Translations under genes and position numbers: made by a program
The notes under the pieces: generated by a model
Databases searched by the model: none
What the model saw: the letters and a program-made list of their open reading frames with translations, nothing else
Told to the model about the DNA's origin: nothing
Part shown: piece after piece, positions 1 to 5,533 of the stretch
How positions within the stretch are numbered: the stretch's first letter is position 1
Layout of the letters: each line of letters begins with the position of its first letter
DNA from: CAKAHY01 sp041848045
Lineage (GTDB): Bacteria > Bacillota > Clostridia > Lachnospirales > Lachnospiraceae
Length of the DNA stretch: 5,533 bases
Direction: 5' to 3'
Assembly (NCBI GenBank): GCA_041848045.1
Contig: JBGZHY010000013.1
Location: forward strand, 1-5,533

Positions 1-702
1 ACCGTAGGAATGTTGATTATAATCTTCAACCTTTCCGGCAATCATAGCCGCTGTCGGAATGATGTATTTCTTCGGCTGGCTTACCTTAGTGCCGTCCGGC
101 GCCGATACATTATTCTTGAAATTATGATAGGCCTCCGTATTAAAAATGGTAAACAAAGGCTTATTCATCAAATCCACATCCGGTATCTCCATATTATCGT
201 AGTAGCCCCGGTTGGTTTTGGTGTTGTAAAAGTTGGTAATGACGGCATTGCCGAAGATATAGGAAAGGCTCTTGGCACCCTCCTCCGGCAGGCTGCCCTG
301 CCCCAGTTTCATATCCTGCATATATTCTCTGCTGACGCCGGTAACGGTCACACTGGCTTCCCAGATGCCCTGCTTTAAAATGGCGCTGGTTTCCAGAATC
401 GGCGAAACGCCCTTTACATGGGGCATGGAGGCAAATTCCGCCAGCACCTCATCCTTTAGATAACGGGGATTTTTCTTCTGGGCCATGCTGTAGATATCGC
501 CCTCCATATATACCGTTATCGCCGTCAGAGAGCCGTATTCCTGCAGTGCCTTTGTAGTCATGTCATCCAAACCGATTCCCAGGGAAATCATCATCACCAC
601 GGATGTGGTGCCGATGATAACTCCCAGAATCGTCAGGCTGGTTCGCAGACGCCGCCGTGCAAGATTTCCCAGACTCATCTTGAGCAAATCCAAAAATTTC
701 AT
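1..702 (-). CDS. MacB-type ABC transporter permease (partial, C-terminal part outside window)
   Basis: The first 234 codons of an integral membrane permease are present, starting at the ATG at 702 and staying open to base 1. Residues 1-20 are basic and cytosolic (LARRRLRTSLTILG is typical of MacB/FtsX permeases). A hydrophobic first membrane helix follows at about 21-44, then the start of a large extracellular domain resembling MacB_PCD, with VTVTGVSREYM at about 118-128 and IFGNAVITNFYN at 149-160. The three C-terminal helices expected of the family lie beyond the window. The segment at about 160-205 is rich in Tyr and Asn and looks like an insertion compared with a compact MacB periplasmic core. 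The gene begins 12 bp after the Ig-repeat protein gene, with a GGAG site 7 bases before the ATG. It should pair with the ATPase encoded at 2487-3206. The family call is firm; substrate and direction of transport are unknown. Confidence 0.88.
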   Translation of the reverse strand, partial: MKFLDLLKMSLGNLARRRLRTSLTILGVIIGTTSVVMMISLGIGLDDMTTKALQEYGSLTAITVYMEGDIYSMAQKKNPRYLKDEVLAEFASMPHVKGVSPILETSAILKQGIWEASVTVTGVSREYMQDMKLGQGSLPEEGAKSLSYIFGNAVITNFYNTKTNRGYYDNMEIPDVDLMNKPLFTIFNTEAYHNFKNNVSAPDGTKVSQPKKYIIPTAAMIAGKVEDYNQHSYG

Positions 703-709
703 GCCGCTT

Positions 710-713
710 CTCC
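710..713 (-). promoter_or_regulatory. Shine-Dalgarno site of the permease gene
   Basis: GGAG lies 7 bases upstream of the ATG at 702, in the 12-bp gap after the TAA stop at 715-717. It supports this start and translation from the shared operon transcript. Confidence 0.6.
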
Positions 714-714
714 G

Positions 715-2484
715 TTACACTTTATTATGCTTTTTCGCCCTTGCTTTTTTGATGATAAATACAAGCAGGCCCAGCACCAAAACAGCCGGTATGATAAACT
801 TCAGTGCGCTGACAACAGGGTTTTTGCTTTGTACCGTTTCTTCATTTATCATTGTCGTATCCTCCATGCCAATCTCCTCCTCAACCGCTTCCGCAATCGG
901 AATCAAAATCTCTTTTTCTTCTATACTGACTTCCCCCGCATCATTTTCGTAGGAAACCACCACCTTGGTGACCTCTCCGTTATTCGCCTGTTCACCCGTA
1001 AGCATCACGTCCACGTTGCCGCTTTCTCCCGGCTTGATGTTTCCGACGTAAACCTCATTGTTTTTGATAAAATCCGACTCAAATTTCACGCTGACGTTAT
1101 ACAGCTGCACCTTTCCCGTATTGTTAATCGGAAAGGTAACATTGATGTCTTCACCCACTGTAATATCCGTCGGAACCAACTCAAAGGTTCCCACCTTCAT
1201 CTTGGAAATCTGGTACACCGGAATGTCGATATTGACGGATTCCTCCGCATTCTTAAACTCCGGAGAGTCAAATTTCTGGTTGATCTTTAAAGAGTAGGAA
1301 CGCTGTTCTATTGCCGGCTTGGATACCATATTCAGGCGGATTTCCGTACTCGCGCCGGCTCCCAGACTGTTGATCACCTTGGAGCTTGCGCCGTTTTCCA
1401 TAGAAAATACGGGACTATCCGCCGCCTTCTCCGCTTCAAAGGCGAACAAAATATTGCTGGCGGTAATGCTTTCGGAAGCATTCTTCATGGTCAGCACCAG
1501 TTCAAAAGGTTCTCCGGCAATCACCCTTTCCGGCACGGTATAGAAGCTGTCCACAATAATTCTTGCCTTGGTTCTGTTGTTGACATTAAAATCTCCATCT
1601 ATCTTGTCTTCTTTTTCTTTATTCTTGATATCCACATAAAACTCGGTTTCTGCCGTCTTAATCTCACCCTCTGAACTTTCCTTATAAAAAATCTTCAATT
1701 TAATCGGATAATAGCCGGTATATACCTCCTTACGGATGGCAAAGCTGTAATCCAAAGAAACGCTTTCGTCTTTTGCCAGCTTTTCAAAGCGCCTGTCATA
1801 GTTGGCTTCGTTGATTGCAAAGGGAAAGACCGTGGGATCCTTGTCCATCACCATAGTCACCACCACATCCTGCGCCGTAATAAGCCCGTGATTTTTTAAA
1901 TTGATGCTGAAATTCATTACATTCGGATACTGCCCGCTGGGAGTCGGTTGACCCTCTCCCAAAGCAAAGCTGACACTTTTGACCTCTTTCGTACTCTCCT
2001 TTTCCGTGGACTTCTTTACCCAGATATTGATATATTCCTGCTCTCCCTTACTGCCGCCTTCCTTGGCATCGGATACATACACCAGCACGCCGTAGTAGCC
2101 CTCGGCGATATCCTTTCTGACCTTGGCGCTCAGGGTAACGGTTCTGGTCTGTCCCTCTTTGATTTTACCGATGCTTTTCCGCTGAAAAAGAGCTTCACTG
2201 GTTTCAAAAGGATAGGTATTGACCGCCCCCTTTTCCTCCTCCGGCAGGGAATTGATGTCTTCATCGTAGGCAAAGCCGATATAAGCATTCTCATAATCCC
2301 GCTCCGCCGTATAACTGAAGGTCACATTCATGGTTTTTCCCGTCGTACCGGAAGAAATACTTGTCTGTTTAAAGGTATGGTTATCTGCCGTATTGACCAG
2401 GGCTGCTCCCGTATCCGTGATAAAAGCCGGCAAAATACAGGCACAGGCCAATATGACAGCTGTTGTTTTCTGAATCCACTTCAT
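715..2484 (-). CDS. Exported, membrane-anchored Ig-like/CARDB-like repeat protein (COG1361-like) of an ABC transporter operon
   Basis: This 589-residue protein has a signal peptide at about 1-28 (MKWIQKTT, then a hydrophobic AVILACACILPAFI core), a long beta-rich ectodomain, an acidic linker at about 532-552, one transmembrane helix at about 560-578 and a short Lys/Arg-rich tail (KKARAKKHNKV). This predicts a type I membrane protein with its bulk outside. The ectodomain reads as four repeats at about 38-158, 168-286, 307-424 and 428-530. At least three share the pattern of a hydrophobic strand, N-x-G or N-A-S, then a strand such as NVSVKFES, and a G-x-G/P-G turn before the next strand. This is typical of CARDB/NEW3-like Ig folds in COG1361 S-layer-type proteins. 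There are no cysteines outside the signal peptide and no catalytic motif. It sits between the ATPase (2-bp gap) and the permease (12-bp gap), so it is probably the adaptor, substrate-binding or structural partner of that ABC complex. The architecture is seen directly; the role is inferred. Confidence 0.82.
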   Translation of the reverse strand: MKWIQKTTAVILACACILPAFITDTGAALVNTADNHTFKQTSISSGTTGKTMNVTFSYTAERDYENAYIGFAYDEDINSLPEEEKGAVNTYPFETSEALFQRKSIGKIKEGQTRTVTLSAKVRKDIAEGYYGVLVYVSDAKEGGSKGEQEYINIWVKKSTEKESTKEVKSVSFALGEGQPTPSGQYPNVMNFSINLKNHGLITAQDVVVTMVMDKDPTVFPFAINEANYDRRFEKLAKDESVSLDYSFAIRKEVYTGYYPIKLKIFYKESSEGEIKTAETEFYVDIKNKEKEDKIDGDFNVNNRTKARIIVDSFYTVPERVIAGEPFELVLTMKNASESITASNILFAFEAEKAADSPVFSMENGASSKVINSLGAGASTEIRLNMVSKPAIEQRSYSLKINQKFDSPEFKNAEESVNIDIPVYQISKMKVGTFELVPTDITVGEDINVTFPINNTGKVQLYNVSVKFESDFIKNNEVYVGNIKPGESGNVDVMLTGEQANNGEVTKVVVSYENDAGEVSIEEKEILIPIAEAVEEEIGMEDTTMINEETVQSKNPVVSALKFIIPAVLVLGLLVFIIKKARAKKHNKV

Positions 2485-2486
2485 GA

Positions 2487-3206
2487 TTATCTTACCTCTC
2501 TATCCTCATTTTGAATTTTTCCGTCTACAATCCGAATCTGCCTGTCCGCAAAGCCGGCTATTTTGGTATCATGGGTCACCATAACCAGGGTCTGACCGGT
2601 TTCCCGTACAATATTCTGCATCAGTTCCAGAACTTCCGCCGTGGTTTTGGTATCCAGATTGCCCGTGGGCTCATCCGCAAAAATAATCTTGGGCGTCATC
2701 GCCAAAGCTCTGGCAATACCCACTCTCTGCTGCTGACCGCCGCTCATGGCGTTGCCCTTTTGGTACATCTGCTTTTCCAGTCCCACACGAATTAAATATT
2801 CCTTTGCCACCGCGGTTCTTTTCTCCTGGGACATTCCCCTAAACATCAGGGGCATTGCCACATTGTCCAGAGCATTCATGGTCTGGAGCAGATTGTAAGA
2901 CTGAAAAATAAAGCCTACGTTATCCCTGCGAAAAGCCACCAGCTGATTTTCCCGCATTTTCTCGATGTGGGTTCCGCCGATGACAATTTCCCCTTTGGAG
3001 GGTTTTTCCAGTCCTGCCAGCATATTGAGTAAGGTAGACTTGCCGGAGCCGGAAGGCCCGATGATGGCAATAAACTCCCCTTTTCTAATTTCAAAGCTTA
3101 CACCGTCCAGGGCATGCACCTGGGTATTTCCCGCCTGATAAAATTTATACAGATCCTTTACCCATATAATGACTTCCCTGTTCTGACTTTTCTCCGTATA
3201 TTCCAT
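2487..3206 (-). CDS. ABC transporter ATP-binding protein, MacB/LolD/FtsE-type
   Basis: This is a complete 239-residue nucleotide-binding subunit of normal family length that hydrolyses ATP on the cytosolic face for a separate permease. All core motifs are present: Walker A GPSGSGKST at 50-58, Q-loop FQSYNLL with Q102, signature MSGGQQQR at 154-161, Walker B IIFADEP at 174-180, D-loop GNLD at 182-185 and the switch histidine H212 in MVTHD. The signature begins with Met instead of the usual Leu, a mild variant. The order Q-loop SYNLL, then NVAMPL, then MSGGQQQRVGIARAL, then ADEPTGNLD is the usual signature of the LolD/MacB (3.A.1.122/125-like) group, not of importers. It is first in a three-gene operon, 2 bp ahead of the Ig-repeat protein and followed by a MacB-type permease. 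An AGGA element lies 10 bases before the ATG. Family assignment is very secure; the substrate is unknown. Confidence 0.96.
   Translation of the reverse strand: MEYTEKSQNREVIIWVKDLYKFYQAGNTQVHALDGVSFEIRKGEFIAIIGPSGSGKSTLLNMLAGLEKPSKGEIVIGGTHIEKMRENQLVAFRRDNVGFIFQSYNLLQTMNALDNVAMPLMFRGMSQEKRTAVAKEYLIRVGLEKQMYQKGNAMSGGQQQRVGIARALAMTPKIIFADEPTGNLDTKTTAEVLELMQNIVRETGQTLVMVTHDTKIAGFADRQIRIVDGKIQNEDREVR
2495..2500 (-). promoter_or_regulatory. Shine-Dalgarno site of the Ig-repeat protein gene, inside the ATPase 3' end
   Basis: GAGAGG lies 10 bases upstream of the ATG at 2484 and within the last sense codons of the ATPase gene (TAA stop at 2487-2489). The 2-bp gap and embedded site suggest translational coupling. 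The spacing is slightly long, so strength is uncertain. Confidence 0.45.
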
Positions 3207-3345
3207 AAAGACCGTATCCTGTGTAAATACACCCTTTCTTCTTTATCTATTTGCTATACTACACTATCTTTATCATAAATTGCTATTCCTTTTCTCTTAA
3301 AGATTGCTTACAAAATCATAGCCTTTATCTGTTTTTTCTATGACA
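3207..3345 (-). other. Intergenic leader between the rnpB terminator and the ABC operon
   Basis: About 140 AT-rich bases carry no convincing gene on either strand. They hold the putative promoter at 3272-3300 and an AGGA ribosome-binding element at 3217-3220. I see no riboswitch-like or T-box-like conserved fold and no strong operator palindrome. Confidence 0.6.
3272..3300 (-). promoter_or_regulatory. Putative sigma-A promoter of the ABC operon
   Basis: On the minus strand a TTAAGA -35 element (3300-3295, 4 of 6 matches to TTGACA) lies 17 bases before a TATGAT -10 element (3277-3272, 5 of 6 matches to TATAAT). This predicts a start near 3265 and a leader of about 58 bases before the ATPase ATG. 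A second TATGAT nearer the rnpB terminator has no -35 at good spacing. The region is AT-rich, so chance matches are likely and confidence is moderate to low. Confidence 0.4.
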
Positions 3346-3370
3346 AAAGCCCGCCGTAAAAGCGGGCTTT
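3342..3370 (-). terminator. Rho-independent terminator of rnpB
   Basis: A perfect 9-bp stem is formed by AAAGCCCGC (3370-3362) and GCGGGCTTT (3354-3346) around a 7-base loop. On the minus strand it ends in TTTT followed by GTCA, so the U tract is short and partly inside the stem. It starts two bases after the end of the RNase P P1 helix, as expected for rnpB. The short U tract leaves room for read-through into the ABC operon. Confidence 0.78.
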
Positions 3371-3372
3371 GC

Positions 3373-3705
3373 GGAGCAAAACGATAAGCCGGGTTATGTG
3401 TTCTACAATCATCTATCTGGACTTATCGTCGCCGATAAGCTCAAGCAACCTACCTAAACTTCGGACGGGCCGCCCTTTCGTTTTGTTTGGTCTTGCTTCG
3501 AGTGGGGTTTACATATACCCGCACAGTTACCTGTCCGGTGGTGGTCTTTTACACCACCCTTCCACCCTTACCACTTGCGTGGCGGTATATTTCTGTTGCA
3601 CTGTCCTTGGAGTCGCCTCCACCAGATGTTATCTGGCACCCTGCCCTGTGAAGCCCGGACTTTCCTCAGCTGTCCGAAAACAGCCGCGATTGTATGTCTT
3701 ACTCC
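3373..3705 (-). ncRNA. rnpB: RNase P RNA, bacterial class A
   Basis: This is the catalytic RNA that cleaves 5' leaders from pre-tRNAs together with RnpA. Conserved blocks, read on the minus strand, are GAGGAAAGTCCGGGCTT (around 3667-3651), AGGGCAGGGTGCCAG with the following ATAACATCTGG, a GGTAGGTTGCTTGAGC block, CCAGATAGATGATTG and AACCCGGCTTAT near the 3' end. P4 forms between AAGTCCGGG (3662-3654, including the universal bulged U) and CCCGGCTT (3393-3386). P1 forms between GGAGTAAGAC (3705-3696) and GTTTTGCTCC (3382-3373) with two G-U pairs, which sets both ends. P18 is a 7-bp hairpin with a GCGA tetraloop (3439-3422). The L15 GGT that pairs with tRNA CCA is at 3454-3452. GGGC and GCCC for P6 are both present, supporting class A over class B. 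At about 333 nt it is somewhat shorter than the E. coli RNA (377 nt). It has its own promoter and terminator. Confidence 0.97.
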
Positions 3706-3711
3706 CCGTAT

Positions 3712-3740
3712 ATTGTAGCATTGTCTAGGCGTGAAAGCAA
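3712..3740 (-). promoter_or_regulatory. rnpB promoter, overlapping the kinase 3' end
   Basis: On the minus strand a TACAAT -10 box (3717-3712) lies 17 bases after a TTGCTT -35 box (3740-3735). The predicted start, 7 bases after the -10, falls at 3705, exactly the first base of the P1 helix. The -35 box lies within the Cys-Phe codons at the end of the kinase gene, whose TAG stop is at 3727-3725. The agreement of spacing and predicted start makes this a good call. Confidence 0.75.
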
Positions 3741-5179
3741 CTTCCCCCGATAAACTCCTTTAAAATGGAGTTGTGGGGTATATTCTCTCCCGACAAGCCG
3801 AGAACATAATCCAAAAACTTCAACAGACGCTTTGCCACCTCGTATTCCGCACTGTCCGGATCCACACTGAACAAAAGGGGCTCCGCATATATTTTTAATA
3901 CCGGCAGCTCATAACACAAAGTGGAATTGAATACCACATCCGCACTGTCCTGATAAGGGAAAATGCAGGTATCCTCTCCTTTGCGCACACCTTTCCACAT
4001 AGCAATGGTTCTTGTAGCGCTTGCTCCCCGTGTTCTGGCATCCCTGACCATACGGCGCAAAAGGCGCACGTCCGTTGTGGCGATGCGGTTATGCTCGTCA
4101 ATATTTAAGGTCGTCAGAGCGCTGATGTATATTTTGAACTTCAAATCGGCGTCCAAATCCCGGCTCATGGCGTCATTCAAACAGTGTATGCCCTCAATCA
4201 CCAGTACGTCTTCTCCGGAAAGCTGTAAATACTCTCCCCGGTATTCCCGCTCTCCCGTAATAAAATTAAAATGGGGCATTTCCACCCTTTCTCCCCGTAT
4301 CAAAGCCAGCATATCTGCATTAAAGGCCTCCACGTCCAAAGCTCCCAGACTTTCAAAATCATAGCTGCCGTCCGGATTTTTCGGCGTATCCACCCGATTC
4401 TTAAAATAATTGTCCACCTCTACGGTATGGGGGCGCAGACCGTTTGCCCGCAGATGAATGGCAAGCCGCTTGGAAAAAGTGGTTTTGCCGGAGGAGGACG
4501 GTCCCGCAATCATAATGAAGCGCACGCCCTTTCGCTCAATAATCCGGTTGGCAATATCCCCGATTTTCTTCTCCATAAAGGCTTCCTGCATCAAAATCAG
4601 TTCATTGATGCCTCCTCTGGTCATGGCGGCATTCAAATCCGATACGTTCTCTATGCCGATATTGCTTAAGTACCTTGCATCCTCCGCCAGTTTCTCAAAA
4701 ACCTTGTCATTGGGCTTAAATTTCGGCACCGCCTCCTCTTCGTTCTCCGGCAGCACCAGCACAAATCCCTCTTTATACAGCTCCAGGGCAAAATTTCCCA
4801 CCTCTGAGCTTCTCTTTGCCAAAGAGCCGTAAAAATAATCCTTATAGCCCTCCACCTCATGAATATTCAACCATGAGCTGCGCTTAAAACGGAAGAGCTT
4901 AACCTTATCCGCATACTGCATGGAGGCAAACAGTGCCGTTGCATCCTCTATGCGCATGGAATTTTTTTCGATGCGCAAATCTCTGTCCACCAAATCCCTG
5001 GTATAGGCATAGACCTTTTCCAGCATGGGGGCATCCATGGCAAAGTCCGTCTTAAAATAAATGCCGTTGCCGGTGGAAAATTCGATTCTTACCTTGCTGA
5101 CATATTCCTTTCCGAATAAATCCAAAAATGCCTTATATAAGAGCATACTCAGACTGCGTTCCCGTTTTCTTTTTTCCAT
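3725..5179 (-). CDS. Nucleoside kinase (uridine kinase/PRK family) with N-terminal ThrRS/AlaRS-like (tRNA-SAD-type) domain
   Basis: This 484-residue cytosolic protein probably phosphorylates a nucleoside, likely uridine or cytidine, using NTP. Residues about 10-170 resemble the editing-type domain of ThrRS/AlaRS (SLSMLLYKAFLDLFG, then IEFSTGNGIYF, then a YTRDLVDRDLRIEK segment). The kinase domain spans about 218-465: Walker A GPSSSGKTT at 226-234, VDNYF with the likely catalytic Asp at 256, a Walker B-like LVIEGIHCLND around 326-336, and an Arg-rich lid RLLRRMVRDARTRGASA at 372-388. The N-terminal TGS domain found in many longer relatives (about 550 residues) appears absent. The ATG at 5179 is preferred because AAAGGA sits 6 bases before it. 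A start at 5194 would add five residues and overlap the Nif3 stop as ATGA, but has no ribosome-binding site. The gene lies just after Nif3, and its last codons hold the rnpB -35 box. The kinase fold is secure; the exact substrate is not. Confidence 0.93.
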   Translation of the reverse strand: MEKRKRERSLSMLLYKAFLDLFGKEYVSKVRIEFSTGNGIYFKTDFAMDAPMLEKVYAYTRDLVDRDLRIEKNSMRIEDATALFASMQYADKVKLFRFKRSSWLNIHEVEGYKDYFYGSLAKRSSEVGNFALELYKEGFVLVLPENEEEAVPKFKPNDKVFEKLAEDARYLSNIGIENVSDLNAAMTRGGINELILMQEAFMEKKIGDIANRIIERKGVRFIMIAGPSSSGKTTFSKRLAIHLRANGLRPHTVEVDNYFKNRVDTPKNPDGSYDFESLGALDVEAFNADMLALIRGERVEMPHFNFITGEREYRGEYLQLSGEDVLVIEGIHCLNDAMSRDLDADLKFKIYISALTTLNIDEHNRIATTDVRLLRRMVRDARTRGASATRTIAMWKGVRKGEDTCIFPYQDSADVVFNSTLCYELPVLKIYAEPLLFSVDPDSAEYEVAKRLLKFLDYVLGLSGENIPHNSILKEFIGGSCFHA

Positions 5180-5185
5180 ACACTG

Positions 5186-5191
5186 TCCTTT
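5186..5191 (-). promoter_or_regulatory. Shine-Dalgarno site deciding the kinase start
   Basis: AAAGGA lies 6 bases upstream of the ATG at 5179. It lies immediately downstream of the alternative ATG at 5194, so it can only serve the inner start. The sequence ahead of 5194 has no comparable purine tract. Confidence 0.7.
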
Positions 5192-5533
5192 CATACAAAA
5201 TGACGTTCATGTTCAACATGCTTGTATATTTTAAACTTTTTGTCCAAATGCAGCAGCCTGCGCTCCATATCTTCCATAAAGATTTTTTCGATCCCGTAGT
5301 GTCCCGCATCGATAATATGCACGCCTGCCTCCAAAGCATCCATCGCCTCATGGTGCCCGATGTCCCCGGTAATCAGCACGGATACTCCTGCCGCAAGAGC
5401 AGCTTTGTACATCCCCTTACCCGAACCCGGTGAAATGGCAATGCGCAAAAAGCGCTCTTTACTTTCCCCGTAGACCAACACCCTGTCCAAATCGTAGTTT
5501 TTCTTCACCAGCTTTGCAATCTCCCGCAAAGAC
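5191..5533 (-). CDS. Nif3-like dinuclear metal centre protein (DUF34), C-terminal part; start outside window
   Basis: The final 113 complete codons of a Nif3/DUF34-family protein are present, ending at the TGA at 5193-5191; the reading frame is open through base 5533. Family motifs visible are a GSGKGMYKAALAAG segment, VLITGDIGHHEAMDA (the TGDxxHH block) and DAGHYGIE. In the last motif the His and the Glu four residues later match the C-terminal metal ligands known from E. coli YbgI; the N-terminal ligands are upstream of the window. The family is a widespread hexameric metal-binding protein whose biochemical role is unsettled; GTP cyclohydrolase-type labels in databases are weakly founded. 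A TTG codon near 5529 is an internal Leu, not a start, since homologues are much longer. It precedes the kinase by 11 bp, so the two are probably co-transcribed. Confidence 0.93.
   Translation of the reverse strand, partial: SLREIAKLVKKNYDLDRVLVYGESKERFLRIAISPGSGKGMYKAALAAGVSVLITGDIGHHEAMDALEAGVHIIDAGHYGIEKIFMEDMERRLLHLDKKFKIYKHVEHERHFV

Noticed and set aside
560..2514. Several plus-strand open frames (for example 727-1290 and 1948-2514)
   Set aside because: They are antisense shadows of the Ig-repeat protein and permease genes, which have clear signal peptide, repeats and membrane segments in the minus frame. The shadows are low-complexity, His/Arg/Ser-rich and lack family motifs.
3207..3345. 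Riboswitch or small RNA in the ABC operon leader
   Set aside because: The stretch is AT-rich, with no stable multi-stem fold or conserved block that I can recognise.
3316..3346. A second promoter with TTGTCA and TATGAT just after the rnpB terminator
   Set aside because: Both hexamers look good alone, but the spacer is 20 bases, too long for a normal sigma-A promoter.
3369..3728. Open frame of 119 codons on the plus strand
   Set aside because: It runs antisense through the whole RNase P RNA gene; its composition is explained by the conserved RNA, and there is no ribosome-binding site or recognisable protein motif.
3963..4860. Plus-strand frames and short minus-strand frames inside the kinase gene
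   Set aside because: They overlap an intact kinase frame with all catalytic motifs; none has an independent ribosome-binding site or a recognisable domain.
5180..5194. Kinase start at 5194 with an ATGA overlap of the Nif3 stop
   Set aside because: Overlapping ATGA starts are common, but no Shine-Dalgarno site precedes this ATG, while AAAGGA is well placed for the ATG at 5179. It remains possible as a minor start.
5128..5433. Plus- and minus-strand alternative frames over the Nif3/kinase junction
   Set aside because: The Nif3 frame carries conserved TGDxxHH and DAGHYxxE motifs, so the other frames are shadows.

Overview
The window looks like chromosomal DNA of a Clostridia bacterium, most likely Lachnospiraceae-like (inference from gene order, codon use, the class A RNase P RNA and Gram-positive style Shine-Dalgarno sites). 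All recognised genes are on the minus strand, so the biological order runs from high to low coordinates.

Upstream block (5533 to about 3373): the 3' part of a Nif3/DUF34-family metal protein is followed by a nucleoside (uridine-type) kinase with an N-terminal tRNA-synthetase-like domain. The class A RNase P RNA gene (rnpB) comes next, with its own sigma-A-type promoter whose -35 box lies inside the last codons of the kinase gene. A GC-rich hairpin just past the RNase P 3' end is the likely rnpB terminator. This is housekeeping DNA: nucleotide salvage, tRNA 5' processing and a conserved metal-binding protein.

Intergenic region (about 3345 to 3207): about 140 AT-rich bases with a plausible promoter driving the next block.

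Downstream block (3206 to 1): a tight three-gene operon. It encodes a MacB/LolD-type ABC ATPase, then 2 bp later a large exported protein of four Ig-like/CARDB-like repeats with one C-terminal membrane anchor (COG1361-like), then 12 bp later a MacB-type permease that runs off the window edge. The likely product is an envelope ABC machine in which a repeat-rich ectodomain protein takes the place usually held by a MacA/HlyD-type adaptor. Its substrate cannot be read from the sequence.

I saw no CRISPR array, insertion sequence, tRNA, phage gene or obvious foreign DNA. The least ordinary item is the ABC / Ig-repeat / permease module; the rest is conserved chromosomal content with some interesting layout detail around rnpB.
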